From positions 1 through 38,439 of the forward strand of contig JAUHXZ010000021.1 of the NCBI GenBank assembly GCA_030426725.1: a stretch of DNA of 38,439 bases, read 5' to 3'. Positions 1 through 7,824 of this stretch are shown here, one piece after another. A program made the translations under genes and the position numbers. The stretch is from Actinomycetes bacterium (lineage in GTDB: Bacteria; Actinomycetota; Actinomycetes; Propionibacteriales; Propionibacteriaceae). Every line of letters starts with the position of its first letter. Positions within the stretch are counted from its first letter, which is position 1. Below the pieces are notes generated by a model that saw nothing but the letters and a program-made list of their open reading frames with translations, ran no database searches and was not told the DNA's origin.

Positions 1-19
1 CTAGCCTCGATATTTCATG
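1..19 (+). repeat. Left terminal inverted repeat of the IS1380-family element
   Basis: CTAGCCTCGATATTTCATG. It pairs with the right end at 1670-1688 with three central mismatches (ATA against CGC). The repeat could extend outside the window. Confidence 0.75.
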
Positions 20-173
20 AGGGGCCCGATCGGGGGTTGTCGGCGCCGGTGGCGTCGATGCTGGTCTGATTCTTGCACCTGGGTGTGACAAGGCGCCGCG
101 TGACGCTCACGGTGGGGCGGGGTTCCAGACCAGGGGGCTTCCAAGCTCGAGACGGACGGTCGAGGCCGCGGGG

Positions 174-1565
174 TCAGGTCGCTGGGGCCGGGAGCCCGCG
201 GAGCCTGGTGATGCCGGCGTGGATCAGCCCGGCCCACCGGGATCGGTCGCTGAGGTGCAGGTGGATGCGTCTGGCTCTATGGGCGATGGTGGCCGGGATG
301 CTGAACAGCCGGTAGCGGAGCCGTTTCGGTTCCCAACGCCGGGCCTCGTGACCGGCCAGGGCGAGCATCCCGGTCCAGGCCTGCAACTCGGACGCCAGCG
401 CGATGATCTGGCACCAGATCCGATTCTGGTCGAACCCGTGAAGGGGGAGGTTCGCCAGCCCGGTGGTCTTCGCCTGCCTGATCCGGTCCTCGCAGCGGGC
501 CCGCCGCCGATGGCGGAGCTCGAGCTGCTGGAGGGTGCCGGTTGGGGTGTTGGTCGCGAACGCGGTGAGCCGGTAGCCGTCGACGTCGTCGAAGCGGAGC
601 TGCGCGCCGGGGTGGGGTCGTTCCCTGCGGACGATCACCCGCATGCCCTTGGGCCAGCCTGTCAGGTCGAGCAGGTCGGTGAACTCGGCCAGATCGGCGC
701 CGTCGCGGGCTTCACCATCGCTGTTGAGGGCCGGGAGCCACACCCATTCGGGGATCTCGTGGTAGAGCTCTGGGGTGTCCATGGGGAGGGTGTACCCGAC
801 CGAGTACGCGACCCTGCGCCCGGCCAGCCACTTCGTGAAGTCCTTCGTGCCGCCGGCGCCGTCCGCGCGGACCAGCACTCTGCGTCCGGGCCGCGGGTTC
901 TGGTCGGGGAGCTGCGCCAACGCGGCCCCGGTGACAGCGATGTGATCCGAAGCCTTGTTCGAGCCTGCGTTGCCCGGCCTCAGCAGGACCTCCAGGGCTT
1001 CGCCGGTTCCGCCTGCTCCGTGGTCGGCGAACGCCATCAGCGGGTGGAACCCGAACCCGCGTTTGAACGTCGGCGCAGCGCGCTGCTTCTCCGAATGCGC
1101 GGTGACCAGCGACGCATCCAGATCGATGATCAGCGGATCCTCGGCAGTGGCGCCGTGATCCGGGGCATGCTCACCGGCCAGGGCCCACACGGTGGCCCGG
1201 GCCTGCTGCCGCGCCGACGAGATCGCCTTGATCGCCTTGTCCGCATCGTCGGCCAGCATCTTGATCAGCCGCGACACCGTTGGATCCGACGCCACCGGTC
1301 CGTACACGCCCGGCTCGCCGCGCAGGACGGCGATGTCGCTCAACGCCTCCCCGCCCAGCACCAGCGACACCGCCAGATCGAGCAGGATCTTGCCCGGGTC
1401 ATGGACCGCCAACGGCTTCCGCCACCCCGCCAACGCGTCCGAGAGTGCCCGGTCCAGCCCCGCGGCGCGGATCGTTTCGGTGATCAGCACCCCGCCGGCC
1501 TGGGCGACCGCGGCCACCTTCCCGGTATCAATGTGAACCCTGGGATACAAGCCGGTACTGTTCAC
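174..1565 (-). CDS. IS1380-family DDE transposase
   Basis: Full-length 463-residue transposase that would cut and join the ends of its element. The first catalytic aspartate lies in the IIDLDAS segment (Asp148 or Asp150). The second is in VRADGAGG (Asp235). The glutamate is in the ARCEDRIRQAK segment (Glu359), which with the following Arg, Lys and GL residues is the typical IS1380 C-terminal signature. Translation starts at GTG 1565, with GGAG about 13 nt upstream. The reading frame is intact, so the copy may be active. It is the only transposase in the window. Family assignment is firm; activity is inferred. Confidence 0.92.
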   Translation of the reverse strand: MNSTGLYPRVHIDTGKVAAVAQAGGVLITETIRAAGLDRALSDALAGWRKPLAVHDPGKILLDLAVSLVLGGEALSDIAVLRGEPGVYGPVASDPTVSRLIKMLADDADKAIKAISSARQQARATVWALAGEHAPDHGATAEDPLIIDLDASLVTAHSEKQRAAPTFKRGFGFHPLMAFADHGAGGTGEALEVLLRPGNAGSNKASDHIAVTGAALAQLPDQNPRPGRRVLVRADGAGGTKDFTKWLAGRRVAYSVGYTLPMDTPELYHEIPEWVWLPALNSDGEARDGADLAEFTDLLDLTGWPKGMRVIVRRERPHPGAQLRFDDVDGYRLTAFATNTPTGTLQQLELRHRRRARCEDRIRQAKTTGLANLPLHGFDQNRIWCQIIALASELQAWTGMLALAGHEARRWEPKRLRYRLFSIPATIAHRARRIHLHLSDRSRWAGLIHAGITRLRGLPAPAT

Positions 1566-1669
1566 CTCGAAGGTGCTCCTCGCCTATCGGATGTGATGAC
1601 TTCGCAATCAACATCATCCCAAGCCAGGGGCACTTTCGTCATCTCAGACGGTCACTGTCCACCCACCGC

Positions 1670-1688
1670 CATGAAAGCGCGAGGCTAG
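1670..1688 (-). repeat. Right terminal inverted repeat of the IS1380-family element
   Basis: Read on the minus strand: CTAGCCTCGCGCTTTCATG. It matches the left end at 16 of 19 positions and sits about 105 bp upstream of the transposase start, so it marks the right boundary of the element. Confidence 0.75.
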
Positions 1689-2052
1689 ACAGGCGAGGGC
1701 ATCGAGCTAACCGCGCACTCCCACAGGCTACGCATGTCGGCTCCTCGGAGACGACCGCGCTTCGGGTCCGCCGACCTGAACATCCGCACGTTGGCATGAG
1801 CGCGAAGTCGCGCACACCGGCATCTGCGGACGTTCCGACTCTGGGCGGATCCGGGCAGTCGCTCATCGGCAGATCCGGTCGTTCCCGACCCATGACATCG
1901 GGGCTGATCTGGTTCGCGCGAAACTGCTCGTCCCGTGACATTGCGGTCGGCTGCTGCCCTCTCAGCGTCGATGGCGAGCGCGCGAACAGACGAGTTGCGG
2001 AGGCCTGGGGCAGCCAGACCATTTGCTGGAAGCCATCCGGTGTGGCGCTCAC
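1689..2052. other. Non-coding stretch between the IS and the VOC gene
   Basis: About 360 bp with several open frames but none with recognisable protein sequence, a ribosome site or neighbour-like codon use. It may be the remains of sequence displaced by the insertion. I see no RNA gene or terminator in it. Confidence 0.5.
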
Positions 2053-2058
2053 TAGACT
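2053..2058 (+). promoter_or_regulatory. Predicted -10 element of a leaderless promoter
   Basis: TAGACT followed by exactly 6 nt and the ATG at 2065. This places the transcription start at or next to the start codon, and there is no ribosome binding site. The same geometry recurs at several other genes here. No clear -35 is visible. Confidence 0.45.
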
Positions 2059-2064
2059 CGACAG

Positions 2065-2502
2065 ATGTCCATCAGGCTCGACAACGTAGGTATCGCTGTC
2101 CGCGACCTCGATGCCGCCATCTCGTTCTTCACCGACCTCGGCCTTACTGTCCAGGGCCGCGACACCATCAGCGGCGACTGGGCAGACACCGCCGTCGGCC
2201 TCGACGGCAACCACGCGAAGATCGCCGTGCTCCAGACGCCCGACGGGCAGGGGCGTATCGAGTTGTTCGAGTACATCCACCCTGGCGCCATCGAGACCGA
2301 GCCCGCCCTCCCCAACGAGATCGGGACGCACCGCATCGCTTTGGCCGTCGACGACATCGACGAAGCCCTCGAGATCGCTGCCCAGCACGGCTGCTACCCC
2401 TTGCGCGGGGTGGCGAGCTACCAGGACGTCTACAAGCTCACCTACCTCCGCGGCCCCAGCGGCATCCTCGTGATGCTCGCCGAGGAGTTGCGCAACAGGT
2501 AG
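2065..2502 (+). CDS. VOC-superfamily (glyoxalase/bleomycin-resistance fold) protein
   Basis: 145 residues made of two beta-alpha-beta-beta-beta modules (about residues 3-70 and 88-142), as in methylmalonyl-CoA epimerase and glyoxalase-type proteins. Metal ligands expected in this fold are visible at Glu66, His89 and Glu140. The first ligand, usually His near residue 7, is Asn7 (LDNVGIAV). That substitution seems common in a subgroup of actinobacterial VOC proteins, so it need not mean loss of function. The substrate cannot be told from sequence. The start is an ATG with an apparent leaderless promoter directly upstream. The gene stands alone next to the IS element and has no obvious functional partner. 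Confidence 0.85.
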   Translation: MSIRLDNVGIAVRDLDAAISFFTDLGLTVQGRDTISGDWADTAVGLDGNHAKIAVLQTPDGQGRIELFEYIHPGAIETEPALPNEIGTHRIALAVDDIDEALEIAAQHGCYPLRGVASYQDVYKLTYLRGPSGILVMLAEELRNR

Positions 2503-2613
2503 CGGGCCGCACCGATTCGAGCCAGGTGCCAGAGCCTCCGGTTCACTGACGCGCACGGCGCTGACCCCGCCTTCTGGTCCGGTGGAACGGCCGCCGACGG
2601 GGGTCGGGGAGCG

Positions 2614-2619
2614 TAGCGT
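2614..2619 (+). promoter_or_regulatory. Predicted -10 of the secreted-protein gene
   Basis: TAGCGT, 24 nt before the ATG at 2644, with the purine-rich ribosome site GAAAGGGG between them. Assigned by motif and position only. Confidence 0.35.
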
Positions 2620-2643
2620 GGAGAGAGTCGAAAGGGGTTCGCC

Positions 2644-3489
2644 ATGACACTCATGCGCGACCAGGAAGGCCGGACCAGCAGGCATCGGAGCCTGCGGACA
2701 AGGACGACGGCGGTACTCGCGGCGGTCGTCATGGTGTTGGGGAGCTTGGGGGTCGCGCTCGGCGGGGCCGGACCGGCGAGCGCCGCGTCGCCGTCGAGCT
2801 TCCCCGTCAGCACCGACGACTGCAGAGGCGGCGGCTGGGCCGACTTCACCGGGATCGACTTCCGCAACCAGGGGCAGTGCGTCACTTGGGTGCAGCACAC
2901 GATTGTCCACGAGGAGTGCCTCGATGCTGCGCTTGCCGACTTCCAGGACGACGGCGCGACGTACGCCGCCCAACTGGGCATCCCGCTGGGAGACTTCCTC
3001 TCGGCGGTCTGCCGCGGCCAGGACTTTCCGGTCAGCAACGCCTGGTATGTCATCGACGACCCGGCCGGGACGGACCTGTTGAGCCTCGCCTCGGGCAATA
3101 CGGCGGCGTTCGTCACGCAGCCTGGGAACATCTACTGGATCCAGGTGCAGGGCGCGTGGTTCAACGGGGCGGTGCGCCAGGCCGACGCCAAGTTCATCTC
3201 CGACGACGGATGGGCCACCTGGGTCGACGGCCCGTCCTGGAATCCGCTGAACCTCGAGACGCAGGTCAACGGCCAGTTCGTGGACTGGGGGATGTTCAAC
3301 GCCGATCACCACTACAGCTACTGGATCCTGGGCGACGGGAATCCCATCAACATGAGGGTCTTCGACGGCGACCCGGACACCAACACCCCCAACCCGGCCT
3401 GGTACGTCGACAACGTCGGGACCGTCCCGGTGGCGGACCACGAGGCGATGCCGGCCATCGTGTTCGAGTACGAGCTGACGACGCCCTAG
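2644..3489 (+). CDS. Secreted protein of unknown function
   Basis: 281 residues with an N-terminal signal peptide: a basic stretch to about residue 20, a hydrophobic core at 22-42, then an Ala-X-Ala cleavage site near residue 47. After cleavage comes a cysteine-containing segment, DDCRGGGW...NQGQCV. This C-x-GGW-x(n)-F-x-NQG-C-V pattern is common in small secreted actinobacterial proteins of unknown role, and the two cysteines probably form a disulfide. The rest is rich in Trp, Tyr, Asp and Asn, suggesting a beta-rich extracellular domain. The ATG at 2644 has the ribosome site GAAAGGGG 8-9 nt upstream; Met4 is a possible alternative. I recognise no enzyme family. Confidence 0.8.
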   Translation: MTLMRDQEGRTSRHRSLRTRTTAVLAAVVMVLGSLGVALGGAGPASAASPSSFPVSTDDCRGGGWADFTGIDFRNQGQCVTWVQHTIVHEECLDAALADFQDDGATYAAQLGIPLGDFLSAVCRGQDFPVSNAWYVIDDPAGTDLLSLASGNTAAFVTQPGNIYWIQVQGAWFNGAVRQADAKFISDDGWATWVDGPSWNPLNLETQVNGQFVDWGMFNADHHYSYWILGDGNPINMRVFDGDPDTNTPNPAWYVDNVGTVPVADHEAMPAIVFEYELTTP

Positions 3490-3536
3490 CCCGAAGGTGG
3501 GAACGGGCCCGGCCCCCGCCGCGAAAGATGGGACCC

Positions 3537-3558
3537 GTGTCCCGTGCATCCGGGACAC
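3537..3558 (+). terminator. Stem-loop downstream of the secreted-protein gene
   Basis: GTGTCCCG, a 6-nt loop (TGCATC), then CGGGACAC: a perfect 8-bp stem 48 bp after the stop at 3489. There is no T tract, which is usual for high-GC actinobacterial terminators. Confidence 0.5.
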
Positions 3559-3655
3559 CGGGACGCGCACCGTGGAGACAGCAGGTCTTCACGGACGGAG
3601 CCAGGCATGTCCACCACCTCAACCGCCCGCCCGTCCCAGGGAGGGCGACGCCCCC

Positions 3656-3745
3656 GACGACGACGCCTACGACCTGGTCATCGCCGTCGCCAGCGGCACC
3701 ACCACCTACCAGCGGGCGGCCCAGCTCCTCGCGCAATGGCACTAG
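3656..3745 (+). pseudogene. C-terminal remnant of a Fic/Doc-type (death-on-curing) toxin
   Basis: The frame ending at the TAG at 3743 encodes DDDAYDLVIAVASG followed by an amphipathic stretch ending in LLAQW. This closely resembles the C-terminal helix region of actinobacterial Doc proteins (the D-x-AYDLV-x-x-VA-x-G pattern). The Fic core HPFxDGNKR motif is absent and the upstream frame is unrelated proline- and arginine-rich sequence, so only about 29 codons survive. No antitoxin partner is visible. The assignment rests on recalled family pattern only. Confidence 0.5.
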
Positions 3746-3838
3746 CCGCCAGCGGCCAGATGCGGTCGTGGACAGACGCGGCATAGTTGACCACGTGACC
3801 TGCGGGGCCAATCGGTGCCCCCGGACGAAGGAGTTGTG

Positions 3839-4369
3839 GTGGCGAAGCTTGTGTTCTCCATGAACCAGTCCCTCGACGGGTACGTCGACCACGACGCGTT
3901 CGCGCCCGACGGGGACCTGTTCCGTCACTTCATCGACGAGGCGAGAGGTCAGGCGGCCTCGCTGTACGGCCGCCGGATGTACGAGGTGATGCGCTACTGG
4001 GACGACGACGATCCCGGGTGGTCCGACGACGAGAAGGCATTCGCGGAGGCCTGGCGCGCCATGCCGAAGTGGGTCGCGTCGCGGACCCTGACCTCCGTCG
4101 GTCCCAACGCCGAGCTCCTCGGCCGTGACCTCGCCACCGCGGTCGCCACGCTGAAGGGCGCCGTCGACGGCGAGATCGAGGTCGCCGGCCCCAACCTGGC
4201 CTGGACGCTCACGAAACTGGGCATGATCGACGAGTACCGGATCTACCTGCACCCCGTGGTGCTGGGCCGCGGCAGGCCCTACTTCGCCGGGCCGAGGCCG
4301 CGGTTACACCTCACATCCATGGACCGGATGAGCGGCGACGTCGTCCGGCTGAGCTACACCCCCGTCTGA
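3839..4369 (+). CDS. RibD/dihydrofolate-reductase-like family protein
   Basis: 176 residues matching the RibD C-terminal domain fold found in many single-domain actinobacterial 'dihydrofolate reductase family' proteins, which are presumed NADPH-dependent reductases. Family marks are the N-terminal FSMNQSLDGYV segment, the SLYGRRMYEVM segment, the glycine-containing VAGPNLAWTL segment (equivalent to the nucleotide-binding GG region) and the LHPVVLGRGRPYF segment near the end. I chose GTG 3839 because AAGGA lies 6 nt upstream. GTG 3836 and GTG 3815 are also in frame, but 3815 has no ribosome site. This is not a housekeeping FolA, and the substrate is unknown. Confidence 0.83.
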   Translation: MAKLVFSMNQSLDGYVDHDAFAPDGDLFRHFIDEARGQAASLYGRRMYEVMRYWDDDDPGWSDDEKAFAEAWRAMPKWVASRTLTSVGPNAELLGRDLATAVATLKGAVDGEIEVAGPNLAWTLTKLGMIDEYRIYLHPVVLGRGRPYFAGPRPRLHLTSMDRMSGDVVRLSYTPV

Positions 4370-4408
4370 CCCGCCGCTTCGCCCCGGAGGCGGCCTCGCG
4401 GCCCGGAG

Positions 4409-4414
4409 TACATT
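4409..4414 (+). promoter_or_regulatory. Predicted -10 element of a leaderless promoter
   Basis: TACATT, then exactly 6 nt, then ATG 4421. No ribosome site is present, consistent with leaderless transcription. Confidence 0.45.
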
Positions 4415-4420
4415 GGATGG

Positions 4421-4711
4421 ATGACGCAGGAGTCGGCTGCCCCGGCGCCCCCACCGGTCTGGCAGCGTGCACTCGGAGTACTGGGGCTGGTGGCCCATGT
4501 GGTCGTGGGCTTCTTCTACCTGGCGGCCGGGCTGGTCACGCCGATGCCGTGGCTGATCGGGTTCTGGGTCGCCTGGCTGGTGTTCCTCGCAGTGGCCATC
4601 TGGCTGCTGATCCGCCACCCGCTGTGGACGCTGCTGGTGCCCGTCGTCGCGTTCGGCTTCATCTTCGGGGGTGTATCTCTTGGCGAGGCTGTGCTGGGAT
4701 GGACCGGGTAG
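4421..4711 (+). CDS. Small membrane protein with three predicted helices
   Basis: 96 residues. A short proline-rich cytoplasmic start (residues 1-14) is followed by three hydrophobic segments at about 18-40, 45-64 and 69-88. No family motif is recognised. Similar small multi-helix proteins are common and uncharacterised in actinobacteria. An ATG four bases upstream (4417) opens another frame, but only the 4421 frame gives a coherent membrane protein and fits the -10 spacing. The following DUF1801-like gene starts 62 bp downstream on the same strand with its own ribosome site. Confidence 0.72.
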   Translation: MTQESAAPAPPPVWQRALGVLGLVAHVVVGFFYLAAGLVTPMPWLIGFWVAWLVFLAVAIWLLIRHPLWTLLVPVVAFGFIFGGVSLGEAVLGWTG

Positions 4712-4773
4712 GTTCCGACAGCATCGGGAGACGGCCAGGGGGCCGGCGACCGACACAGTGAGGAGTACTGACC

Positions 4774-5211
4774 ATGGCCGATGAGCCGGGTGGTTTCAGC
4801 GCGGAGGAACGCGCCGCCATGAAGCAGCGCGCCGAGGAACTGCGCGCGAGCAAGGGTGTGAAGGGCGCGGCGAAGAAGGCCAAGGAGCTCGACGCGTGCC
4901 TCGACGCCATCGCCGCCCTCGAGGGGCTCGACCGGACGATCGCCGAGCGGTACCACGTCGTGGTGTCCGAGGAGGCCCCGCAACTCGATCCGAAGACCTG
5001 GTACGGGTTCCCGTCGTATGCCAGGGACGGCAAGGTGGTCACGTTCGTGCAGCCCGCATCGAAGTTCGGCACCCGCTACGCGACGATCGGGTTCAACGAG
5101 GACGCCCACCTCGACGACGGGCCGATGTGGCCGACGGTGTTCGCCGTCGTGGAGTGGAACGACGACGTTGAGGCGGAGCTCCGTCGGCTGGTGACGAAGG
5201 CAGCCGGCTGA
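4774..5211 (+). CDS. DUF1801-like (YdhG/iron-chaperone-type) protein
   Basis: 145 residues with a charged, lysine- and glutamate-rich N-terminal helix (residues 8-55) and a compact domain carrying the WYGFPSYARDGKVVTFVQ segment. This resembles DUF1801 proteins, whose typical signature is a W-x-GmpaY-x-gk-x-v strand pattern. Members are named iron chaperones by relation to frataxin-like folds, but a function is not established for this subgroup. GAGGAGT lies 7-8 nt before ATG 4774. No iron-related gene is adjacent; the feo operon is 22 kb away. Confidence 0.7.
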   Translation: MADEPGGFSAEERAAMKQRAEELRASKGVKGAAKKAKELDACLDAIAALEGLDRTIAERYHVVVSEEAPQLDPKTWYGFPSYARDGKVVTFVQPASKFGTRYATIGFNEDAHLDDGPMWPTVFAVVEWNDDVEAELRRLVTKAAG

Positions 5212-5278
5212 CGCCATCTCCTCCCCGTGAGCGGTTCGGTTGTCGTTGGAGAGGCGCTCGATGCGAAAAGTCGCGGCC

Positions 5279-5284
5279 TATCAT
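5279..5284 (+). promoter_or_regulatory. Predicted -10 upstream of the DUF1906 gene
   Basis: TATCAT, about 39-54 nt before the candidate start codons. This would give a short leader holding the GGAGAGG ribosome site at 5308-5314. The -35 is not clear. Confidence 0.35.
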
Positions 5285-5337
5285 TGAAGTGGGAAGATCC
5301 ACCTACTGGAGAGGCGGATCGAGTGGCTGGAGTGGTC

Positions 5338-6648
5338 ATGGGAACCCTGAGAGGTGTCCTGTCGGCAGCGGCGATCTCGCTGGTGTCGCTCGTGATGTCG
5401 GTGGCCACGGCGGTGCCGGCCGTGGCAGATCCCGCGACCTCGATCGCGTATCCGAACGCGTCGACCAACACCAGGTATGTGGGGCGGGCGTTCGATGCCT
5501 GCACCGCCCCGCCGTTGGAGACCATCAAGGCATGGGGCGCTTCGCCCTACCGTGCGCTGGGCGTGTACATCGGCGGTGACAGCCGCACGTGTGCCCAGCC
5601 GAACCTCACCGCCTCGTGGGTGACGGCCGTCAGTAGGTTGGGCTGGAAGCTCATCCCGATCTACAAGAGGGCCCAACCGACGTGCGGTGGTAGGGCCACG
5701 GACCCGAAGATCCTCCCGTCGACCGCCGCCGCGCAGGGCAGGGCCGCCGCCGACGATGCGATCGCCAAGGCCGCCGCGTTGGGCATGGTGCGGGGCAGCG
5801 CGTTCTACAACGACATCGAGGCCTACGACCGGACCGACATCACCTGCCGCAACGCCGTCCTGAGCTACGAGTCCGCATGGACCCGCCAGTTGCACGCCCG
5901 CGGCTACGTGTCCGGGCTCTACCTCAACCTGATGAACGGGGCGGCTGACACTGCGGCGGTCTACACCTCCACCGCGTACGCCCGCCCGGACGCGATCTGG
6001 GTCGCGCGCTATGACCTCTCCACCTCGCTGACCGGTTGGACCGGAATCCCTGACAGCTACTGGGCCGTCCACCAACGTGGCAAGCAGTACCGCGGCAGCC
6101 ACGACGAGACCTACGGCGGTGTGACCCTCAACATCGACAACGATCAGTTCGACGCACCCGTCGCTACGGTCCGCTACAGCTACAAGGTCACATCCTCGTC
6201 CTCGCTCAATGCGAGGACCGGCCCGTCGACCAGCTATCCGGTCGCGCGGACGATCCCGAGCGGCACCAGCATCAGCGTGCTCTGCCAGACCACCGGCTCC
6301 ACCGTCGGCACCACGAAGGTCTGGGACAGGCTCAGCGACGGCAACTACGTGAGCGACTACTACGTCAGCACCCCGTCGCGGACGAGCTTCAGCAAGCCGC
6401 TGCCCCGGTGTACCTACAGCTGGCAGGTGTCCGCGAGCGTCACGCTGCGTACCGGCCCCGGTACTCAGTATCCGAAGGTCGGCACTCTCCCGAACGGCGG
6501 ACTCGCTGCGGTCAGGTGCCAGAAGTCAGGCGCGCTCGTCGGCACCACGCGTATGTGGGACAAGCTGGATGACGGCAAGTGGGTCACTGACTACTACGTG
6601 ACCAACCCGAGCAACACCACCTACAGCAAGCCGGTCCAGCGCTGCTGA
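5338..6648 (+). CDS. Secreted DUF1906 (glycoside-hydrolase-like) protein with two SH3b repeats
   Basis: 436 residues from ATG 5338, exported by a signal peptide ending near AVPAVADP (about residue 31). The first module, about residues 35-255, is a DUF1906 / Rv2525c-like TIM-barrel domain, recognisable from GRAFDACTAP, the ALGVYIGGDSRTC segment and the acidic FYNDIEAYD strand where related lysozyme-type folds keep an acidic residue. Two bacterial SH3-type repeats follow (about 280-345 and 360-425), each with an N/LRTGPxTxYP core and a VWD/MWDKL-DG strand, typical of cell-wall binding. It probably acts on or binds peptidoglycan. GTG 5323, 8 nt after GGAGAGG, is an equally good start and adds five residues. 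Confidence 0.83.
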   Translation: MGTLRGVLSAAAISLVSLVMSVATAVPAVADPATSIAYPNASTNTRYVGRAFDACTAPPLETIKAWGASPYRALGVYIGGDSRTCAQPNLTASWVTAVSRLGWKLIPIYKRAQPTCGGRATDPKILPSTAAAQGRAAADDAIAKAAALGMVRGSAFYNDIEAYDRTDITCRNAVLSYESAWTRQLHARGYVSGLYLNLMNGAADTAAVYTSTAYARPDAIWVARYDLSTSLTGWTGIPDSYWAVHQRGKQYRGSHDETYGGVTLNIDNDQFDAPVATVRYSYKVTSSSSLNARTGPSTSYPVARTIPSGTSISVLCQTTGSTVGTTKVWDRLSDGNYVSDYYVSTPSRTSFSKPLPRCTYSWQVSASVTLRTGPGTQYPKVGTLPNGGLAAVRCQKSGALVGTTRMWDKLDDGKWVTDYYVTNPSNTTYSKPVQRC

Positions 6649-6990
6649 CCCATTGGTGAGCACTCGCCGAGCACGTTGTCGACTCCACGGCCATGTCGCG
6701 ACGCGCCGGCTTCCCCGAGGGGGCGATCACGCGTGGCCAATCTGACCCGGTGGGGCGTCTTCGACGTTCTGCCGCTCCGGTCCGGGCAGCACGATCCGTG
6801 GTTTTGTTGCGCTGCGCGACCGTACTTCACGCGTAGCGGGCCCTCCGCGCGACCCGAGGTGGAGACAGACTCACGATCCGGGGCTATATTCCGCGCAACG
6901 GTGAGACGCCTGTGGGGTCGTCGAGTTCGGCTGGTCAGCCAGGAAGTCCGACAGCGGCCTGGACAGGCTGGATGTGAAGGGAGTCACGCC
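6649..6990. other. Intergenic region with a candidate promoter
   Basis: About 340 bp. A long frame runs through it into the next gene, but its first 100 codons look non-coding. The best promoter has -35 GAGACA (6862-6867), a 17-nt spacer and -10 TATATT (6885-6890), leaving a leader of about 95 nt before GTG 6991. No RNA gene is recognised. Confidence 0.4.
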
Positions 6991-7605
6991 GTGGCCGAAG
7001 AGAACATCGCCCCGCAACCGCCAGTGGTCCGGCGCCGTACCGTCGCGAAGGGGATCGCCTGGGCCGTTCCGGCCATCACGGTCGCCGGGGCCGCCCCCGC
7101 CTTCGCAGCATCCGGGAACCCGCCGGATGTCCTCCTCGGCGTCGCCTGCAAGCTGCCGGGCGCCAGTCAGTCGCGCTGCCCGACGGAGATCGCGCAGGGG
7201 ATCTTCGCCGGAGACTTCAGCAAGGCCTTCGCTCTCCCCATCCAGGTGACCAACAACACGACCAAGGCCATCGTCCTCAAGCCGTCCATCACGGTGACCA
7301 ACGTTCGCGACGGCGACGGCAATCCAACCCTGCCGTTCAACGTGCAGGGGATCTACCCCGACTACTGCACCGCGCTCGACCCGGGCGAATCGGCCAACGT
7401 CCTCATCTTCGCCAACTCGGACAACAGCGCCAACGACGACGTCTACGCGGACGTCACGGTTCCCTGGGGCCACGACTGCGCCGATACGGACCATCAGCCA
7501 CTCTTCTTCCCGGACGTGTACGCCCCCGCGTTCCCGCCGTGTTCCTCGCAGATCCCGTTCCCCACGGGATCTCCGACCTGCACTCCGCCCTTCTACCAGA
7601 ACTGA
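6991..7605 (+). CDS. Secreted protein with RR-type signal peptide, unknown function
   Basis: 204 residues from GTG 6991, preceded by GAAGGGAG at about 10 nt. The N-terminus carries VVRRRTVAKGIAWAVPAITV and an AFAAS cleavage site near residue 41. This RRR-TV-KG-AWAVPA pattern recurs in actinobacterial exported proteins and resembles a Tat-type signal. The mature part (about 160 residues) has IQVTNNTTKAIVLKPSITV followed by a glycine/aspartate turn and several Cys residues. It reads like an immunoglobulin- or beta-sandwich-type surface protein. No catalytic motif is visible. Starting at 6676 instead would add 105 residues with no protein-like character and bury the signal peptide, so it was rejected. 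Confidence 0.75.
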   Translation: MAEENIAPQPPVVRRRTVAKGIAWAVPAITVAGAAPAFAASGNPPDVLLGVACKLPGASQSRCPTEIAQGIFAGDFSKAFALPIQVTNNTTKAIVLKPSITVTNVRDGDGNPTLPFNVQGIYPDYCTALDPGESANVLIFANSDNSANDDVYADVTVPWGHDCADTDHQPLFFPDVYAPAFPPCSSQIPFPTGSPTCTPPFYQN

Positions 7606-7824
7606 TCGACGACCGCTGACAGCCGGGCGCTGCACCCACGTCCCTGCTGTTGCGCGCTACCGCGTCGAGCCGGACCCCAGATCGATCCCAGGCTCTTGAG
7701 CAAACCCCTCCGGGCGTCGATGACCGGATCTACCATGAGTGAGCGACCACCCTGGCCGCCGCATCCGACGCCCCGTCATCGTTGACCCGCCTGCGGCATG
7801 CGTGCAGACGCAAGGAGAACCCCC

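Larger units (their letters stand above)
1..1688 (-). mobile_element. IS1380-family insertion sequence, apparently complete
   Basis: A 1,688-bp element holding one transposase gene. The left end reads CTAGCCTCGATATTTCATG and the right end, read inward on the minus strand, CTAGCCTCGCGCTTTCATG, matching at 16 of 19 positions. IS1380-family elements are typically about 1.7 kb with imperfect inverted repeats of this size. The left repeat starts at base 1, so the left flank and any target duplication cannot be seen. A repeat exactly at the edge suggests the contig broke in a multi-copy element. Confidence 0.85.

Noticed and set aside
120..140. CCAGGGG at 127-135 and at 1624-1630 as IS ends
   Set aside because: They are in direct, not inverted, orientation; the CTAGCCTCG ends at 1 and 1688 are inverted and match far better.
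219..1688. Long + strand frame of 489 codons over the transposase
   Set aside because: Antisense shadow of the IS1380 transposase; codon pattern and composition follow the GC-rich opposite strand.
1639..3570. Minus-strand frame of 643 codons across the IS end, VOC and secreted genes
   Set aside because: It crosses the IS boundary and lies antisense to two well-supported genes; no motif or ribosome site.
5227..5337. GTG 5227 as the start of the DUF1906 protein
   Set aside because: It would add 37 residues before the signal peptide, without a ribosome site; starts at 5323 and 5338 fit better.
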